Assembly: GCA_023381615.1 (NCBI GenBank)
Contig: JAMCQL010000007.1
Span: 1 to 42,313, forward strand
Direction: 5' to 3'
DNA length: 42,313 bases
Source of the DNA: Bacteroidota bacterium
GTDB taxonomy: Bacteria; Bacteroidota; Ignavibacteria; Kryptoniales; JAKASW01
The notes beneath the pieces were generated by a model that searched no databases, was not told the DNA's origin, and saw only the letters and a program-made list of their open reading frames with translations. The stretch's first letter is position 1, and every line of letters starts with the position of its first letter. Shown piece by piece: positions 1 to 8,623 of this stretch. The translations under genes and the position numbers were made by a program.

Positions 1-78
1 CTTCCGAGCGGTCTGTACTTCTACAGACTGACAGCTGGAAAATACACGTCGGTTAAGAAGCTCATGTTGGTTAAGTAA
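1..78 (+). CDS. C-terminal tail of a type IX-secreted protein (partial)
   Basis: Frame 1 reads straight from the left edge to a TAA at 76-78 and gives 25 residues with the pattern GLYFYRLTAG, then VKKLMLVK at the end. This is the usual shape of a type A type IX secretion sorting domain: a G-[VIL]-Y-x-[YV]-x-[LI] strand, then a Lys-rich strand ending in K-[ML]-x-[LV]-x-K. The family role is to carry the protein across the outer membrane through the Por system, where the tail is cleaved. The body of the protein lies outside the window, so its function cannot be named. A strong terminator follows within 20 nt. Confidence 0.8.
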   Translation, partial: LPSGLYFYRLTAGKYTSVKKLMLVK

Positions 79-94
79 ACCATTGCAATGAACG

Positions 95-129
95 AAGCCC
101 GGGAGCCGGCGTATGCTTCCGGGCTTTTC
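95..129 (+). terminator. Rho-independent terminator after the secreted-protein gene
   Basis: Arms AAGCCCGGGAG (95-105) and CTTCCGGGCTT (116-126) pair over 11 bp with one G-U, around a 10-nt loop, and run into TTTT at 125-128. It lies 16 nt after the stop codon at 78. Confidence 0.85.
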
Positions 130-501
130 GATGAAATCCTTCGAATAAACGAGTGATGCTTGTCTGTGGAAAGTGCAGAGGCTCTTGCACAAGTCCCTGA
201 GCGTTATTTATATTTCACAAGTGAAGAACGAAAGCAACATAGCCAGATTAAGAACCACTTCCGAGAACAATTCTCTTGTCAATTCCCCTTCTGATGCCCA
301 GTCATACTGGGGTTATTGGTTTTACTCCTCCAAAGGATCCCGAATTTCGTCGGGATACTTTTATTTCCCCCACCGGGGGAAATGACCTTATTCTATCTAT
401 ATTATATGTTCGTATTTTGTCTTGAATGCAGAAAAGGCATCTATTTTAAATGTTCGATATCCGCATTGTAAAAACGCGGATTCACAAAAGGAGTATTTCA
501 A
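130..501. repeat. Gene-free leader of aroF with two tight hairpins
   Basis: No gene is supported in this 370-nt stretch; the 70-codon open frame at 173-385 has no family resemblance and no ribosome site. Two perfect hairpins lie close together. The first has arms ATCCCGA (337-343) and TCGGGAT (350-356). The second has arms ATTTCCCCC (363-371) and GGGGGAAAT (375-383) with a 3-nt loop. They resemble other tight palindromes in this window's spacers (2764, 2882, 27970, 28298). Neither has a T-run typical of a terminator. The aroF promoter must lie between 384 and 490 but no confident match was seen. Confidence 0.5.
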
Positions 502-1521
502 ATGGTTGTTGTATTCGAAGAAGAAGCCACAGAACTGGAAATCGAAAACGTAATCAAAGTTCTCAATGAATTTGGATTCGACGTTCACCGTTCAACGGGC
601 GTATCTCGCACTATCCTTGGAGCAATCGGCGTCAAGCCGGATTTTGACCATAGACAAATTCAAGTTCTTCCCGGCGTTGATGAGGTCTATCGAGTAACTG
701 AGCCGTACAAACTTGCAAACAGAACATTCAAGCCTGAAGGCACGGTCATTGACATCAAAGGCGTCAAGATAGGAGGGAACGAAGTTGTGGTCATGGCCGG
801 TCCCTGTGCCGTCGAAAACGAGAAACAGCTTTTTGCGATTGCCGAGCATGTCGCGAAGAACGGAGCAAAGATCCTGCGCGGCGGAGCTTTCAAGCCGCGA
901 ACTTCTCCGTATTCATTCCAAGGGATGGGTGAAGATGGATTAAAACTTTTGCGCAAAGCCGGAGATGAGTTTAGACTTGTTGTGGTTACGGAAGTGATGG
1001 ACAAAAGCCAGATCGATGTCGTAGCAGAGTACGCAGACATACTTCAAGTCGGCACGCGGAATATGCAGAACTTCACCTTGCTGAAGGATCTCGGAAAAAT
1101 TTCGAAGCCAGTCATGCTTAAACGCGGACTTGCCGCGACTGTCGAAGAATGGCTGATGGCTGCCGAATATATTCTTGCCGGCGGAAATAGAAATGTCATG
1201 TTGTGCGAACGTGGGATTCGAACTTTCGAAAATTCCACTCGGAACACTCTTGACATAAATGCAATTCCGGTCGTTCATAAAAAGAGTCATCTTCCGGTAA
1301 TTGTCGATCCGTCGCACGCCACGGGAATTCGAGATAAAGTTGTTCCGGTCGCGAGAGCCGCGGTTGCCGCAGGTGCCGATGGGATCATGGTTGAAGTTCA
1401 CAACGATCCCGGCAAGGCGCTTTCCGACGGTCCGCAATCGCTTTTCCCTGAGCAGTTTACGCAAATGATGAAGGAGATAAAGCTGATCGCAAAAGCGATA
1501 GGGAGGGAAGTTGCAGAGTAA
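502..1521 (+). CDS. aroF: 3-deoxy-7-phosphoheptulonate (DAHP) synthase, type I-beta
   Basis: Catalyses the first step of the shikimate pathway, joining phosphoenolpyruvate and erythrose 4-phosphate. Residues 1-70 form the ferredoxin-like (ACT-related) regulatory domain typical of Thermotoga-type DAHP synthases. The TIM-barrel follows with VVMAGPCAVE (near 95), LRGGAFKPRTSPYSFQG, GTRNMQNF, KPVMLKRG, CERGIRTFE and the metal-site motif VDPSHATG; all expected catalytic blocks are present. Length 339 aa is normal for the family. An AAAGGAG ribosome site precedes the ATG by about 8 nt. The prephenate dehydrogenase gene follows 21 nt downstream or less, so the two are likely one operon feeding tyrosine. 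In this family the N-terminal domain usually mediates inhibition by tyrosine or phenylalanine; which one applies here cannot be read from sequence. Confidence 0.97.
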   Translation: MVVVFEEEATELEIENVIKVLNEFGFDVHRSTGVSRTILGAIGVKPDFDHRQIQVLPGVDEVYRVTEPYKLANRTFKPEGTVIDIKGVKIGGNEVVVMAGPCAVENEKQLFAIAEHVAKNGAKILRGGAFKPRTSPYSFQGMGEDGLKLLRKAGDEFRLVVVTEVMDKSQIDVVAEYADILQVGTRNMQNFTLLKDLGKISKPVMLKRGLAATVEEWLMAAEYILAGGNRNVMLCERGIRTFENSTRNTLDINAIPVVHKKSHLPVIVDPSHATGIRDKVVPVARAAVAAGADGIMVEVHNDPGKALSDGPQSLFPEQFTQMMKEIKLIAKAIGREVAE

Positions 1522-1542
1522 GAGACTCTGGAGTAATTGAGT

Positions 1543-2691
1543 TTGGATGAGATAAAGAGTTTTTCCCTTAGGGATCCATTCGGAGATTCATTGAGAAGAA
1601 TCGGCGTAATTGGCTGCGGCTTGATCGGCGGGTCAATTGCTTTGTCGCTCTCGAAAAGTGGACATCAGGTATTTGTTGTAGACTTGCCGCAAAATGAGAA
1701 GAAGGTTCTGAAGCAAATTCCATTTGCGGCGTTTAGAAAAAGTCCCGCCGAACTTTGCAGTGAAAGTCCGGAGATAATTTTCGTTTGTGTCCCATCGGAC
1801 GAAACGATAGACATTATTCGCGAAATTGCCCCGGAGGTTTCTACCGGAACAATAATCACTGATGTCGCAGGAGTCAAACTGCCAGTCATGGAGGCGGCTC
1901 GGATGTCCGTGCCTGAAAACGTTGTCTTCGTTGGCGGACATCCGATGGCGGGTTCCGAGAAATCCGGCGTCGAAGCTGCGCAGCCTTTTCTTTTTCAGAA
2001 TGCTGTTTATGTGCTCAGCCCGCTGAAGGAATATCCGAAGAAAGTTGTTTCTCCGCTGATTGATGTAATCCAACAGCTTGGCGCAAGGATATTGTTTATG
2101 GATGCAGTCCAGCACGACAAGATCGCCGCGGCGACGAGCCATCTGCCACAGCTGCTTGCAGTGGAGCTTGTGAATCTCATAAACGAGCTTTCAGCAAATG
2201 ATGAGAACTTCAATACCCTCGCAGCCGGTGGATTCAGAGACATGACGAGAATTGCTTCGAGCGATTTTGCGGTTTGGAAGGATATCCTTTCGTCAAATCG
2301 AGGAAATATTCGTGAGGTCCTGAAAGCATTCGTTCGCAGGCTGTCTGAACTTAATGAAGCTCTGAACGAAGAGGAAATCGAAAAAGTAAAACGCGAATTT
2401 GAAACAGCGAGCTTTGCACGCACCAAAATTCGGAAGGGTGGAAAAGGATTCTTGCATCCCCTTTACGATCTCTATGTCGTCGTTGAAGACAGAGTCGGCG
2501 TGCTGAGGGAAATTACTTCAACTCTTGCAGATGCCGGAATTAACATAAAAGACATCGAGCTTCTTAAAGTGAGAGAGGGAACCGGAGGAATGTTCAGGCT
2601 TTCGTTTGACACCGAAGAGATTCTGAATCGTTCCGCCCGCATATTAGAAGAGCAGGATTTTCAAATATTGCGGAAGGAGTTTGAGGGGTAA
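1543..2691 (+). CDS. tyrA: Prephenate dehydrogenase with C-terminal ACT domain
   Basis: Converts prephenate to 4-hydroxyphenylpyruvate using NAD(P), the committed tyrosine step. The Rossmann motif IGVIGCGLIGGS lies near residue 22; TDVAGVK, GGHPMAGSEKSG and the HDKIAAATSHLPQ block are classic TyrA signatures. The last 75 residues (LYVVVEDRVGVLREI...) form an ACT ligand-binding domain, which suggests feedback control by an aromatic amino acid. No ATG suits the N-terminus. TTG codons occur at 1537 and 1543; a GGAG at 1530-1533 lies 9 nt before the second but only 3 nt before the first, so I prefer 1543 (382 aa). It follows aroF closely on the same strand. Confidence 0.93.
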   Translation: MDEIKSFSLRDPFGDSLRRIGVIGCGLIGGSIALSLSKSGHQVFVVDLPQNEKKVLKQIPFAAFRKSPAELCSESPEIIFVCVPSDETIDIIREIAPEVSTGTIITDVAGVKLPVMEAARMSVPENVVFVGGHPMAGSEKSGVEAAQPFLFQNAVYVLSPLKEYPKKVVSPLIDVIQQLGARILFMDAVQHDKIAAATSHLPQLLAVELVNLINELSANDENFNTLAAGGFRDMTRIASSDFAVWKDILSSNRGNIREVLKAFVRRLSELNEALNEEEIEKVKREFETASFARTKIRKGGKGFLHPLYDLYVVVEDRVGVLREITSTLADAGINIKDIELLKVREGTGGMFRLSFDTEEILNRSARILEEQDFQILRKEFEG

Positions 2692-2750
2692 GCTGCTCGC
2701 TGATATTATTGTGAGGGATGTAAAACAATCCGAGGAAAGCTGCCGCTCAA

Positions 2751-2905
2751 TGGCGCTCCATTTTCACCACGCGAGACGCGTGGTGAACTCAAATAGGAGT
2801 GCGCCATGATGCAAGGCATCATTATTCCATATGGGTATGCGGCATGGAGTCCGTCGCAGAACTAAGGTGTATTATTTCAGTTGCCACGATCTTTAGATCG
2901 TGGCA
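2751..2905. repeat. REP-like palindromes between tyrA and polB
   Basis: Hairpin 1 has arms TCACCACGCG (2764-2773) and CGCGTGGTGA (2777-2786) with a 3-nt loop. It is nested in imperfect outer arms TGGCGCTCC (2751-2759) and GGAGTGCGCCA (2796-2806). Hairpin 2 has arms TGCCACGATCT (2882-2892) and AGATCGTGGCA (2895-2905) around TT. The genes on both sides converge here, so the structures could also stop transcription, but neither is followed by a U-tract. Their form fits REP/BIME-type intergenic repeats. Confidence 0.6.
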
Positions 2906-2945
2906 CGAATGGGAAAATTTCAGAATGAAATTTGTGCAGCATCTA

Positions 2946-5279
2946 TCACTCGCCCTCTTCTTCCTCGATTTTAGTTTCCGCCGCGCTTACTTCTGTCGTT
3001 TTTATTTTAATTCCTTCAAGCGACGTGGTGAAGAGGGAATCCTCATCGAAGGAGAAGATTTTGCGAAAGTCTTCAGGTTCAAAGAAATCAGAGAAGCGTT
3101 CTGTATACTCGTTGAGCTTTTTGATGTAATACTGCGCGTTGTATTCCTGCTGAGTCGGGTCATTTTCGGCGTAGATCCGTGCGCTCATGAAGGATCGCGG
3201 ATTGGGATCGGTTCCGACAATGTAATAGGAAACTCTGTCGCCGGGTTTCAGATTCACGCCGGCGTTGATCGCCGCCTCGTAACTTGCAGACCTGTTTCTT
3301 CGGCTTGTTCTGATCGATGACTGATATTCCTCGATAGTCTCTCTCACTGTCTCGGTGCGCACCATCTTCTCAAGCGGCAGATCTCTGCCAATTATCTTAC
3401 GTGTATATGCGGCATAAAGATCATGAAGGCCGTGAATGTCCTCATGAAGCATAAATTCGATCGCCTTTTGAATGAATTCCCTTCCAAATTTTTCCATGCT
3501 TCTTGAGATCAGCGCCGAGCCGCGCATCTTTATCGAACCGTCGTAACCGAGCAGAGCATAATTTTTCTTTTTGTAGCTCAGCATTTTTTCGTATCTGCCG
3601 TCTAACGAGAGATTTATTCCGGATGGAAGCGAACGTGATAACTTGGCAACATACTTCTTCTCGTTTTCTTCGTCTTCGCAGCCAGACGGCGGCACAAAAT
3701 AGATACCATCCGTATCCACTTCGAGGAGTTTCCCGCCCTCGGAAATTATCTGCGTTATCATCTGGCGAAGTATCTTCTGCCCGGTTTCAGTAACCGTGTC
3801 CGCAGCGGTGTAATCGTTGAATATTCCGCGTGAATAACCGAGATAACCGTAGAATGAATTTATCAGTATTTTCAGGGAGGACTGCATCGCGTCAAGCTTG
3901 GACTTTTCCACGGGATCAGTTTCTTCCCGCATCTGTTTTTTTGTATCCAACCTCAACTTTGTAAGATGCTTGAGAGTTTTTTGAAATACACCAAGTTCAT
4001 CTGTTGTCGGAAAAATTTTGTAAGTGATCATTATCGAAGGATACAGCGATTCAACATCGGCGTGAATTACCGGCCCGGCAACTCCGTGGAGAAAAACGTC
4101 GGTGTATCCGCCTGTGGTTTGCCTTCCAATCTGTGGGCGGGGCATAGAATGCTTTTTGCGAAGATATTCTCTGACAAAAAGGGATTCAATCTTTGCCGCC
4201 GATCCTGTTCTGGAAACTTGCCCGTAATTGTAAGGGAGAATCTGTGATAAGTAGAAACTTGTCGGTGATAAATGCTCTGCAAGAAGCCGCGTTTCTCTGA
4301 CGTCATCCATCGCGTACTTGACGAGAAGATCTGGATCTGTCAGCCATGTTTCGGATATTTTTGCGCCTTCGATATAAACCCTGTCTTCGGATGCAAAGCC
4401 GAAAAATTTTGCTACACTCTTGAGCCCGTAGCTCTCAAGTTCGCGTCTTGTGGCATCGTAACTTTGAACCAAGAGCCATGTGTCAACTATGTGTCTGCCG
4501 GGAATTTCAAAGTTCGAATATTCTATTTCCTTTTCGGCGTATGAAAGTCGTGAAGTAAACACTTTTGGTTCTAAAGAGTCTCTGCCAATTCTGAGTTTGA
4601 CGCCATTTATCTCGCAGCGCCGCATGATGTAAGGCAAATCGAAGTTGTAAATGTTGTGTCCTTCAATAATGTCCGGGTCCCGTCGTTTGATTATCTCTAC
4701 AAGCTCCGCTAGCATCTCGCCTTCGCTTTTTGTGCGGCCGTCAATCACGTAACTCCAACCAGAATTATCGGAGAGGGAAATGAGGATGATCCTGTCCTCC
4801 GGACGGGAAGCGTTCGAGAAACCTGCTATTGAGAAAGTCTCGATATCAAGCTGCATTCTTTTCAATTCAGGAAATTCCATTTCCTTGAATAGCGTTATTC
4901 CTGTCTGCATAAGGAACTGAAAAACCGGATCGAGTTTCACGTAGACTTCTTCAATTTCTGATGTGTCCTGAATGAAGGCTCCTTGACTTGTGTTAAGGTT
5001 GTCGGCAACTTTTCGCAAAGCCGCTCGCATATCTGTCCATCGGCGAAAGATGCAGAGATATTTGTAATAGTTATTGCCGGCTAATCCAACTTCCCAAAAC
5101 TTTTTATCAAACCCCTTGAGCAGAACAGGATCACTCAGAAAGAAAAACGGATAAAACTTACGATCCTCAATTACAGTCTCACCCTCGACGTGTTTAACGA
5201 CCTTGACTGTAGTTTCGCTTGTCTGATAGACCGCGATGACTTTCGTTTCCGTGTTATGTCCGAATAGAATGGAATCCAT
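2946..5279 (-). CDS. polB: Family B DNA polymerase (Pol II-like)
   Basis: A 777-residue family B polymerase, close to the length of E. coli Pol II, expected to act in repair and translesion or restart synthesis. The 3'-5' exonuclease motifs are intact: Exo I LDIETF (Asp145, Glu147), Exo II GHNIYNFDLPY and Exo III YAMDDVRE. Polymerase motif A is ADVESLYPSIM, motif B is KILINSFYGYLGY, motif C is VDTDG, and a KKKNYALLGY segment corresponds to the KxY region. All catalytic aspartates are present, so it should be active in both functions. Motifs A and B are about 63 residues apart, slightly tighter than in E. coli Pol II. The uridine kinase gene ends 31 nt upstream on the same strand, suggesting cotranscription. 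Confidence 0.95.
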   Translation of the reverse strand: MDSILFGHNTETKVIAVYQTSETTVKVVKHVEGETVIEDRKFYPFFFLSDPVLLKGFDKKFWEVGLAGNNYYKYLCIFRRWTDMRAALRKVADNLNTSQGAFIQDTSEIEEVYVKLDPVFQFLMQTGITLFKEMEFPELKRMQLDIETFSIAGFSNASRPEDRIILISLSDNSGWSYVIDGRTKSEGEMLAELVEIIKRRDPDIIEGHNIYNFDLPYIMRRCEINGVKLRIGRDSLEPKVFTSRLSYAEKEIEYSNFEIPGRHIVDTWLLVQSYDATRRELESYGLKSVAKFFGFASEDRVYIEGAKISETWLTDPDLLVKYAMDDVRETRLLAEHLSPTSFYLSQILPYNYGQVSRTGSAAKIESLFVREYLRKKHSMPRPQIGRQTTGGYTDVFLHGVAGPVIHADVESLYPSIMITYKIFPTTDELGVFQKTLKHLTKLRLDTKKQMREETDPVEKSKLDAMQSSLKILINSFYGYLGYSRGIFNDYTAADTVTETGQKILRQMITQIISEGGKLLEVDTDGIYFVPPSGCEDEENEKKYVAKLSRSLPSGINLSLDGRYEKMLSYKKKNYALLGYDGSIKMRGSALISRSMEKFGREFIQKAIEFMLHEDIHGLHDLYAAYTRKIIGRDLPLEKMVRTETVRETIEEYQSSIRTSRRNRSASYEAAINAGVNLKPGDRVSYYIVGTDPNPRSFMSARIYAENDPTQQEYNAQYYIKKLNEYTERFSDFFEPEDFRKIFSFDEDSLFTTSLEGIKIKTTEVSAAETKIEEEEGE

Positions 5280-5310
5280 GTTTCAGCAAAAAATTGCTAA
5301 GTGATTTTTC

Positions 5311-5943
5311 TTAGGGCTTCTCACGATCACCGTCGATTATCGAACGGATTCGAGCCGCGATCATCGCAATTGCCACTTGATTCTCTCCGCCTTTTGGCAC
5401 GATTACGTCAGCCCATCTTTTGCTCGGTTCAACGAACTCGAGATGCATAGGTTTGACGGTTGTTATGTACTGAGTCATCACGGATTCAAGAGACCTGCCG
5501 CGTTCCATGATGTCTCGTCTCAACCTGCGGAGGAGCCGTTCGTCTGCGTCCGTGTCGACGAAAATTTTTATATCCATCAGGTCGCGCAGCTCTTTTTCGA
5601 CAAAGATTAGAATCCCTTCTAAAATTATTACGTTCTTCGGATGAACAACCTCTTTTTTTTCAAGACGCCGGTAAGTTGTGAAATCATAAATTGGTTTGTT
5701 TATGGAGCGGTGGTTCTTCAAACTCTTCAGGTGCTTTACCAAAAGAGGAGTGTCGAGTGAGTTTGGATGGTCGAAGTTTATTTCGCCCGCCGGTTTTCCG
5801 CGAAATGACGTGATGTCTTTGTAATAAGAATCATGTTGGAGAATGATGAGATCGTCGAAGTGTAGATTCTCGATGATCCTTCTCGTTACGGTAGTCTTTC
5901 CTGACGCGGTACCGCCACCTATTCCAATTATGATCGGTTTCAT
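5311..5943 (-). CDS. udk: Uridine kinase
   Basis: Phosphorylates uridine and cytidine to UMP and CMP in pyrimidine salvage. Walker A is GIGGGTASGKTT (Lys16), followed by the uridine kinase blocks LQHDSYYKD, NFDHPNSLD, PIYDFTTYRR, VIILEGILIF, DIKIFVDTDADERLLRRLRRD and the RGRS segment. Length 210 aa is standard. An AAGGAAA sequence precedes the ATG. It is the first gene of a probable two-gene unit with polB. A strong hairpin at 6086-6117 separates it from gltA on the same strand, so it should have its own promoter. Confidence 0.95.
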   Translation of the reverse strand: MKPIIIGIGGGTASGKTTVTRRIIENLHFDDLIILQHDSYYKDITSFRGKPAGEINFDHPNSLDTPLLVKHLKSLKNHRSINKPIYDFTTYRRLEKKEVVHPKNVIILEGILIFVEKELRDLMDIKIFVDTDADERLLRRLRRDIMERGRSLESVMTQYITTVKPMHLEFVEPSKRWADVIVPKGGENQVAIAMIAARIRSIIDGDREKP

Positions 5944-6085
5944 TTTTCCTTGGATTAATTGATGTTATTCCGCACTTGCCCGATTCAAAATTTCTTTAAG
6001 AACAGATGAAAATTATTACATCGTGGCTTGTTAAGCAATTGGCAGAATGGCTGCTTCCCGAAAGAATAGAATGCTGTAAAATAGG

Positions 6086-6119
6086 AAATGCGGCGTACTT
6101 GGCTGTACGCCGCATTTTT
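6086..6119. terminator. Terminator between gltA and udk
   Basis: Arms AAATGCGGCGTAC (6086-6098) and GTACGCCGCATTT (6105-6117) form a perfect 13-bp stem with a 6-nt loop. It lies 18 nt downstream of the gltA stop on the minus strand, where a T-rich stretch follows the stem. It has a TTTTT run in the plus direction too. Confidence 0.85.
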
Positions 6120-6135
6120 CAAGACTATAGTATAA

Positions 6136-7428
6136 TTATCTTCGTACCAGAGGGACGTACTCGCGCTGGTTGTATCCTAAATAAAGCTGGCGAGGACGCG
6201 CGATCTTCTGTTCGCTGTCGAGAAGCATTTCTTCCCACTGTGCGATCCATCCCGCAGTTCTTCCTATTGCGAAGAGAACGGGGAACATATCGACAGGGAA
6301 TTTCAGCGCCTGATAGATCAATCCGGAATAGAAATCAACATTCGGATAGAGTTTCCTCGAAACGAAATATTCATCTTCAAGTGCGATCCGTTCGAGTTCG
6401 AGCGCGATGTCGAGCAGCGGGTTCTTTCCGGTAACTTCAAACACGTCGTCCGCAAGTTTCTTGATTATTTTTGCGCGGGGATCGTAGTTCTTGTAGACAC
6501 GGTGCCCGAATCCCATCAAGCGTTTTTCGCCTTTACCTTCTTTTACTTCTTTTATGAAGGCGGGCACTTTGTCCTTTGAACCGATTTCTTTCAACATGCG
6601 CAGAACGGCTTCGTTCGCTCCGCCGTGAAGCGGTCCGTAGAGGGCTGCTGATGCCCCTGCCAGTGCTGAGAATGGATCGACTTGCGAAGAGCCGACGCTT
6701 CTCATAGCATTTGCGCTGCAGTTTTGTTCATGGTCGGCGTGCAAGATGAAAAGGACATCCAACGCTTTTTCAAGCGCCGGATTGGGTTTGTACTTGGGCT
6801 CCGTCATCTTGAAGAGCATATTGAGGAAATTTCCTGCATAGCTCAAGTCGTTGTCCGGATAAGCGTATGGAAGTCCCATGGCATGGCGATAGGCAAACGC
6901 GGCGATGGTCGGGACTTTTCCGATGAGTCTGTAAGTCGAAAGCTGGCGCGATTCCTTGTCGAAAATGGCCTTTGCGTCCGGATAGAAAGTGGATAGAGCA
7001 GCCATCGTACTAATGAACATTCCCATCGGGTGCGCATCGTAATGGAATCCGTCCATGAATTTTTTGATGTTTTCATGAACGATTGTGTGATGAGTAATTT
7101 GATACTTCCAGTTGTCCAGATCTTCTTTCTTCGGCAATTCGCCATAGAGGATCAGGTAAGCAACTTCGAGGTAGCTGCTTTGTTCGGCAAGCTGTTCGAT
7201 TGGATATCCGCGGTACCGCAAGATCCCTTTGTCACCGTCAATAAAGGTAACCTTGCTTTTGCATGAAGCGGTGTTCATGAATGCTGGATCGTAGCTCATC
7301 AGCCCAAAGTCATCCGCTTTGACTTTCATTTGCCGCAGGTCATTAGCGCGTATAGCTCCGTTTTCGATTTGGAGCTCGTACTGTTTGCCTGTTCGATTGT
7401 CGGTTACTGTTAGACTGTCTTTTGGCAT
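6136..7428 (-). CDS. gltA: Citrate synthase, type II
   Basis: Condenses acetyl-CoA and oxaloacetate to citrate, entry to the TCA cycle. It has the N-terminal beta domain of the hexameric Gram-negative type (residues 1-60, LTVTDNRTGKQYEL onward), then RGYPIEQLAE, the catalytic His block GPLHGGANEAVL, MGFGHRVYKNYDPRA and the catalytic Asp block NVDFYSGLIYQ. Length 430 aa is close to E. coli GltA. A GGAGGA ribosome site lies 5 nt before the ATG at 7428. It is monocistronic, bounded downstream by the terminator at 6086. The type II form is commonly inhibited allosterically by NADH; this is family knowledge, not visible here. Confidence 0.96.
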   Translation of the reverse strand: MPKDSLTVTDNRTGKQYELQIENGAIRANDLRQMKVKADDFGLMSYDPAFMNTASCKSKVTFIDGDKGILRYRGYPIEQLAEQSSYLEVAYLILYGELPKKEDLDNWKYQITHHTIVHENIKKFMDGFHYDAHPMGMFISTMAALSTFYPDAKAIFDKESRQLSTYRLIGKVPTIAAFAYRHAMGLPYAYPDNDLSYAGNFLNMLFKMTEPKYKPNPALEKALDVLFILHADHEQNCSANAMRSVGSSQVDPFSALAGASAALYGPLHGGANEAVLRMLKEIGSKDKVPAFIKEVKEGKGEKRLMGFGHRVYKNYDPRAKIIKKLADDVFEVTGKNPLLDIALELERIALEDEYFVSRKLYPNVDFYSGLIYQALKFPVDMFPVLFAIGRTAGWIAQWEEMLLDSEQKIARPRQLYLGYNQREYVPLVRR

Positions 7429-7560
7429 AAGTCCTCCGTTGTTTTCGGATTTTTTCTTGAATTTTACGCCGTACTTTTCAGCGGCGATTCTTTTTTCTTC
7501 TACGAATAAGACAATTTATATGTATGTCATTTCGTGCGGATAGAATGTCTGTGAGCCCGT

Positions 7561-7595
7561 AAAAATACAGTGGCGAACCAATTATCGGCTCGCCA
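7561..7595 (-). terminator. Terminator of the small OB-fold protein gene
   Basis: On the minus strand, 35 nt after the stop of the 7631-8059 gene, arms 7587-7595 and 7571-7579 (TGGCGAGCC and GGTTCGCCA, one mismatch) form a hairpin. A CTGTATTTTT stretch follows (7570-7561). Confidence 0.65.
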
Positions 7596-7630
7596 TTGCT
7601 TTTGATTATTTTGTGAACAGCTTTGCTCAC

Positions 7631-8059
7631 TTATTTCATGCCTCTTCTCGACCACACCGGGTGTCCGGCATCATCGCGGAGTTGAATTGTTTTGCCGCCC
7701 GACTTTATTGCGGCAGCGAGTATAATATCTTTTTCACTAAGCCGAACTTTCGAACCGGTGATCTCAACTTTGTCGCCGTTCTTGAAAGAAATTTTCTGCT
7801 CGTCGAGGTACCAGCCCGGTCCAATATAAGTCGTGATTGTCCCATCGCTCGCCTTAACCCGCAAATTGATACCATAGCTGTTTCCTCTCGGGGAAGAAAT
7901 CTTGTTCACGCTGGTTATCGTGCCGGAAATAGTTACAACGGTTTTTGTATCGTAGAACTGATGGTTGCCCATTCCTCCACCACCCATTCTACCCATGCCT
8001 TGAGCTTGGAGTATGCTTGTCATAGCAAGCACTGACAAAAGCGTCATGAATGTTTTCAT
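7631..8059 (-). CDS. Small secreted OB-fold-like protein
   Basis: 142 residues starting MKTFMTLLSVLAMTSILQAQG, a clear signal peptide with cleavage probably after AQ. A Gly/Met-rich linker (GMGRMGGGGMG) follows, then a beta-rich domain with VTISGTITSV, the motif IGPGWYLDEQ, DKVEITGSKV and IQLRDDAGHPVW near the C-terminus. That string of features is shared by small periplasmic OB-fold proteins seen beside redox or metal-related genes; their substrate is unknown. The open frame extends to 8122, but an internal ATG at 8059 has GGAG 7 nt upstream and starts the signal peptide, so I place the start there. The Met-rich stretch could bind a soft metal, which is only a suggestion. Confidence 0.8.
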   Translation of the reverse strand: MKTFMTLLSVLAMTSILQAQGMGRMGGGGMGNHQFYDTKTVVTISGTITSVNKISSPRGNSYGINLRVKASDGTITTYIGPGWYLDEQKISFKNGDKVEITGSKVRLSEKDIILAAAIKSGGKTIQLRDDAGHPVWSRRGMK

Positions 8060-8266
8060 TTTCTTTCTCCCACTTTGGTTGTTATTGTTTTGCTCAGGAC
8101 GACAGCCGCCCGCCATTGACAAAGTACCTTTTTCTTTGTCAGCAGTTTAGATGCAGAATGTGGGAAAAGGGTTAACATTTTCAAAAATTTCTCTCTTCAA
8201 ATTGTAAAAGCATTTTTGCGGAAAGTATTGTCAAAAGACTACTCTTCACAAGGAATCTCTACTATT

Positions 8267-8623
8267 TCAGCTCTTATTCTTATTCGATTTCGGGCGATCA
8301 ATCACAGAGAAACTGTCGATCTGGGTGTGGTGCATTCCGTCCGGACCAACGCCTATGATTTTGTAGTCGACCTTTTCTCCTGCCTTGAATGGCCCGACTA
8401 TTGCCGTCCAATAGCTGTTGTTACGGCCGTAGTCATTGTACCTCCATTCGGCTTGAACAGTGTATTTTTTTTCTTCGGAGCTTTTATTCAAAACTTTCAG
8501 TTCTACAGTTATTTCTTGGCCCAGTTGAATTGGATAACTGCCGACCCAAATGACGACCTTATCATTTGGGAACACCTCAGCCGGTGTCCTTTGAGCATCT
8601 TCCGTGTTGTGCCAGATTACCAT
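8267..8623 (-). CDS. Hypothetical beta-sandwich protein
   Basis: 118 residues without a recognised name. The sequence alternates like an Ig-type or carbohydrate-binding sandwich: KVVIWVG, EITVELKVLN, KKYTVQAEWRY, GEKVDYKIIG, then HHTQIDSFSV. Aromatic residues are frequent (WHN, WVGSY, WRYNDY, SYWTA), which is compatible with sugar binding. There is no signal peptide, transmembrane segment or clear ribosome site; an in-frame stop lies four codons before the ATG. It may therefore be a complete small cytoplasmic protein or the surviving domain of a longer secreted one. It stands alone between the OB-fold protein and rtcB, all on the minus strand. Confidence 0.55.
   Translation of the reverse strand: MVIWHNTEDAQRTPAEVFPNDKVVIWVGSYPIQLGQEITVELKVLNKSSEEKKYTVQAEWRYNDYGRNNSYWTAIVGPFKAGEKVDYKIIGVGPDGMHHTQIDSFSVIDRPKSNKNKS

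Noticed and set aside
173-385. 70-codon open frame before aroF
   Set aside because: No family resemblance, low-complexity composition, and its end reads through two perfect hairpins; treated as non-coding.
2799-3320. 173-codon plus-strand frame overlapping polB
   Set aside because: Most of it is the antisense of the polymerase C-terminus; the unique part lies in the palindromic spacer.
2946-5279. Phage-encoded polymerase
   Set aside because: No other phage genes are near, the gene is next to udk, and its length and motifs fit a chromosomal Pol II-like enzyme.
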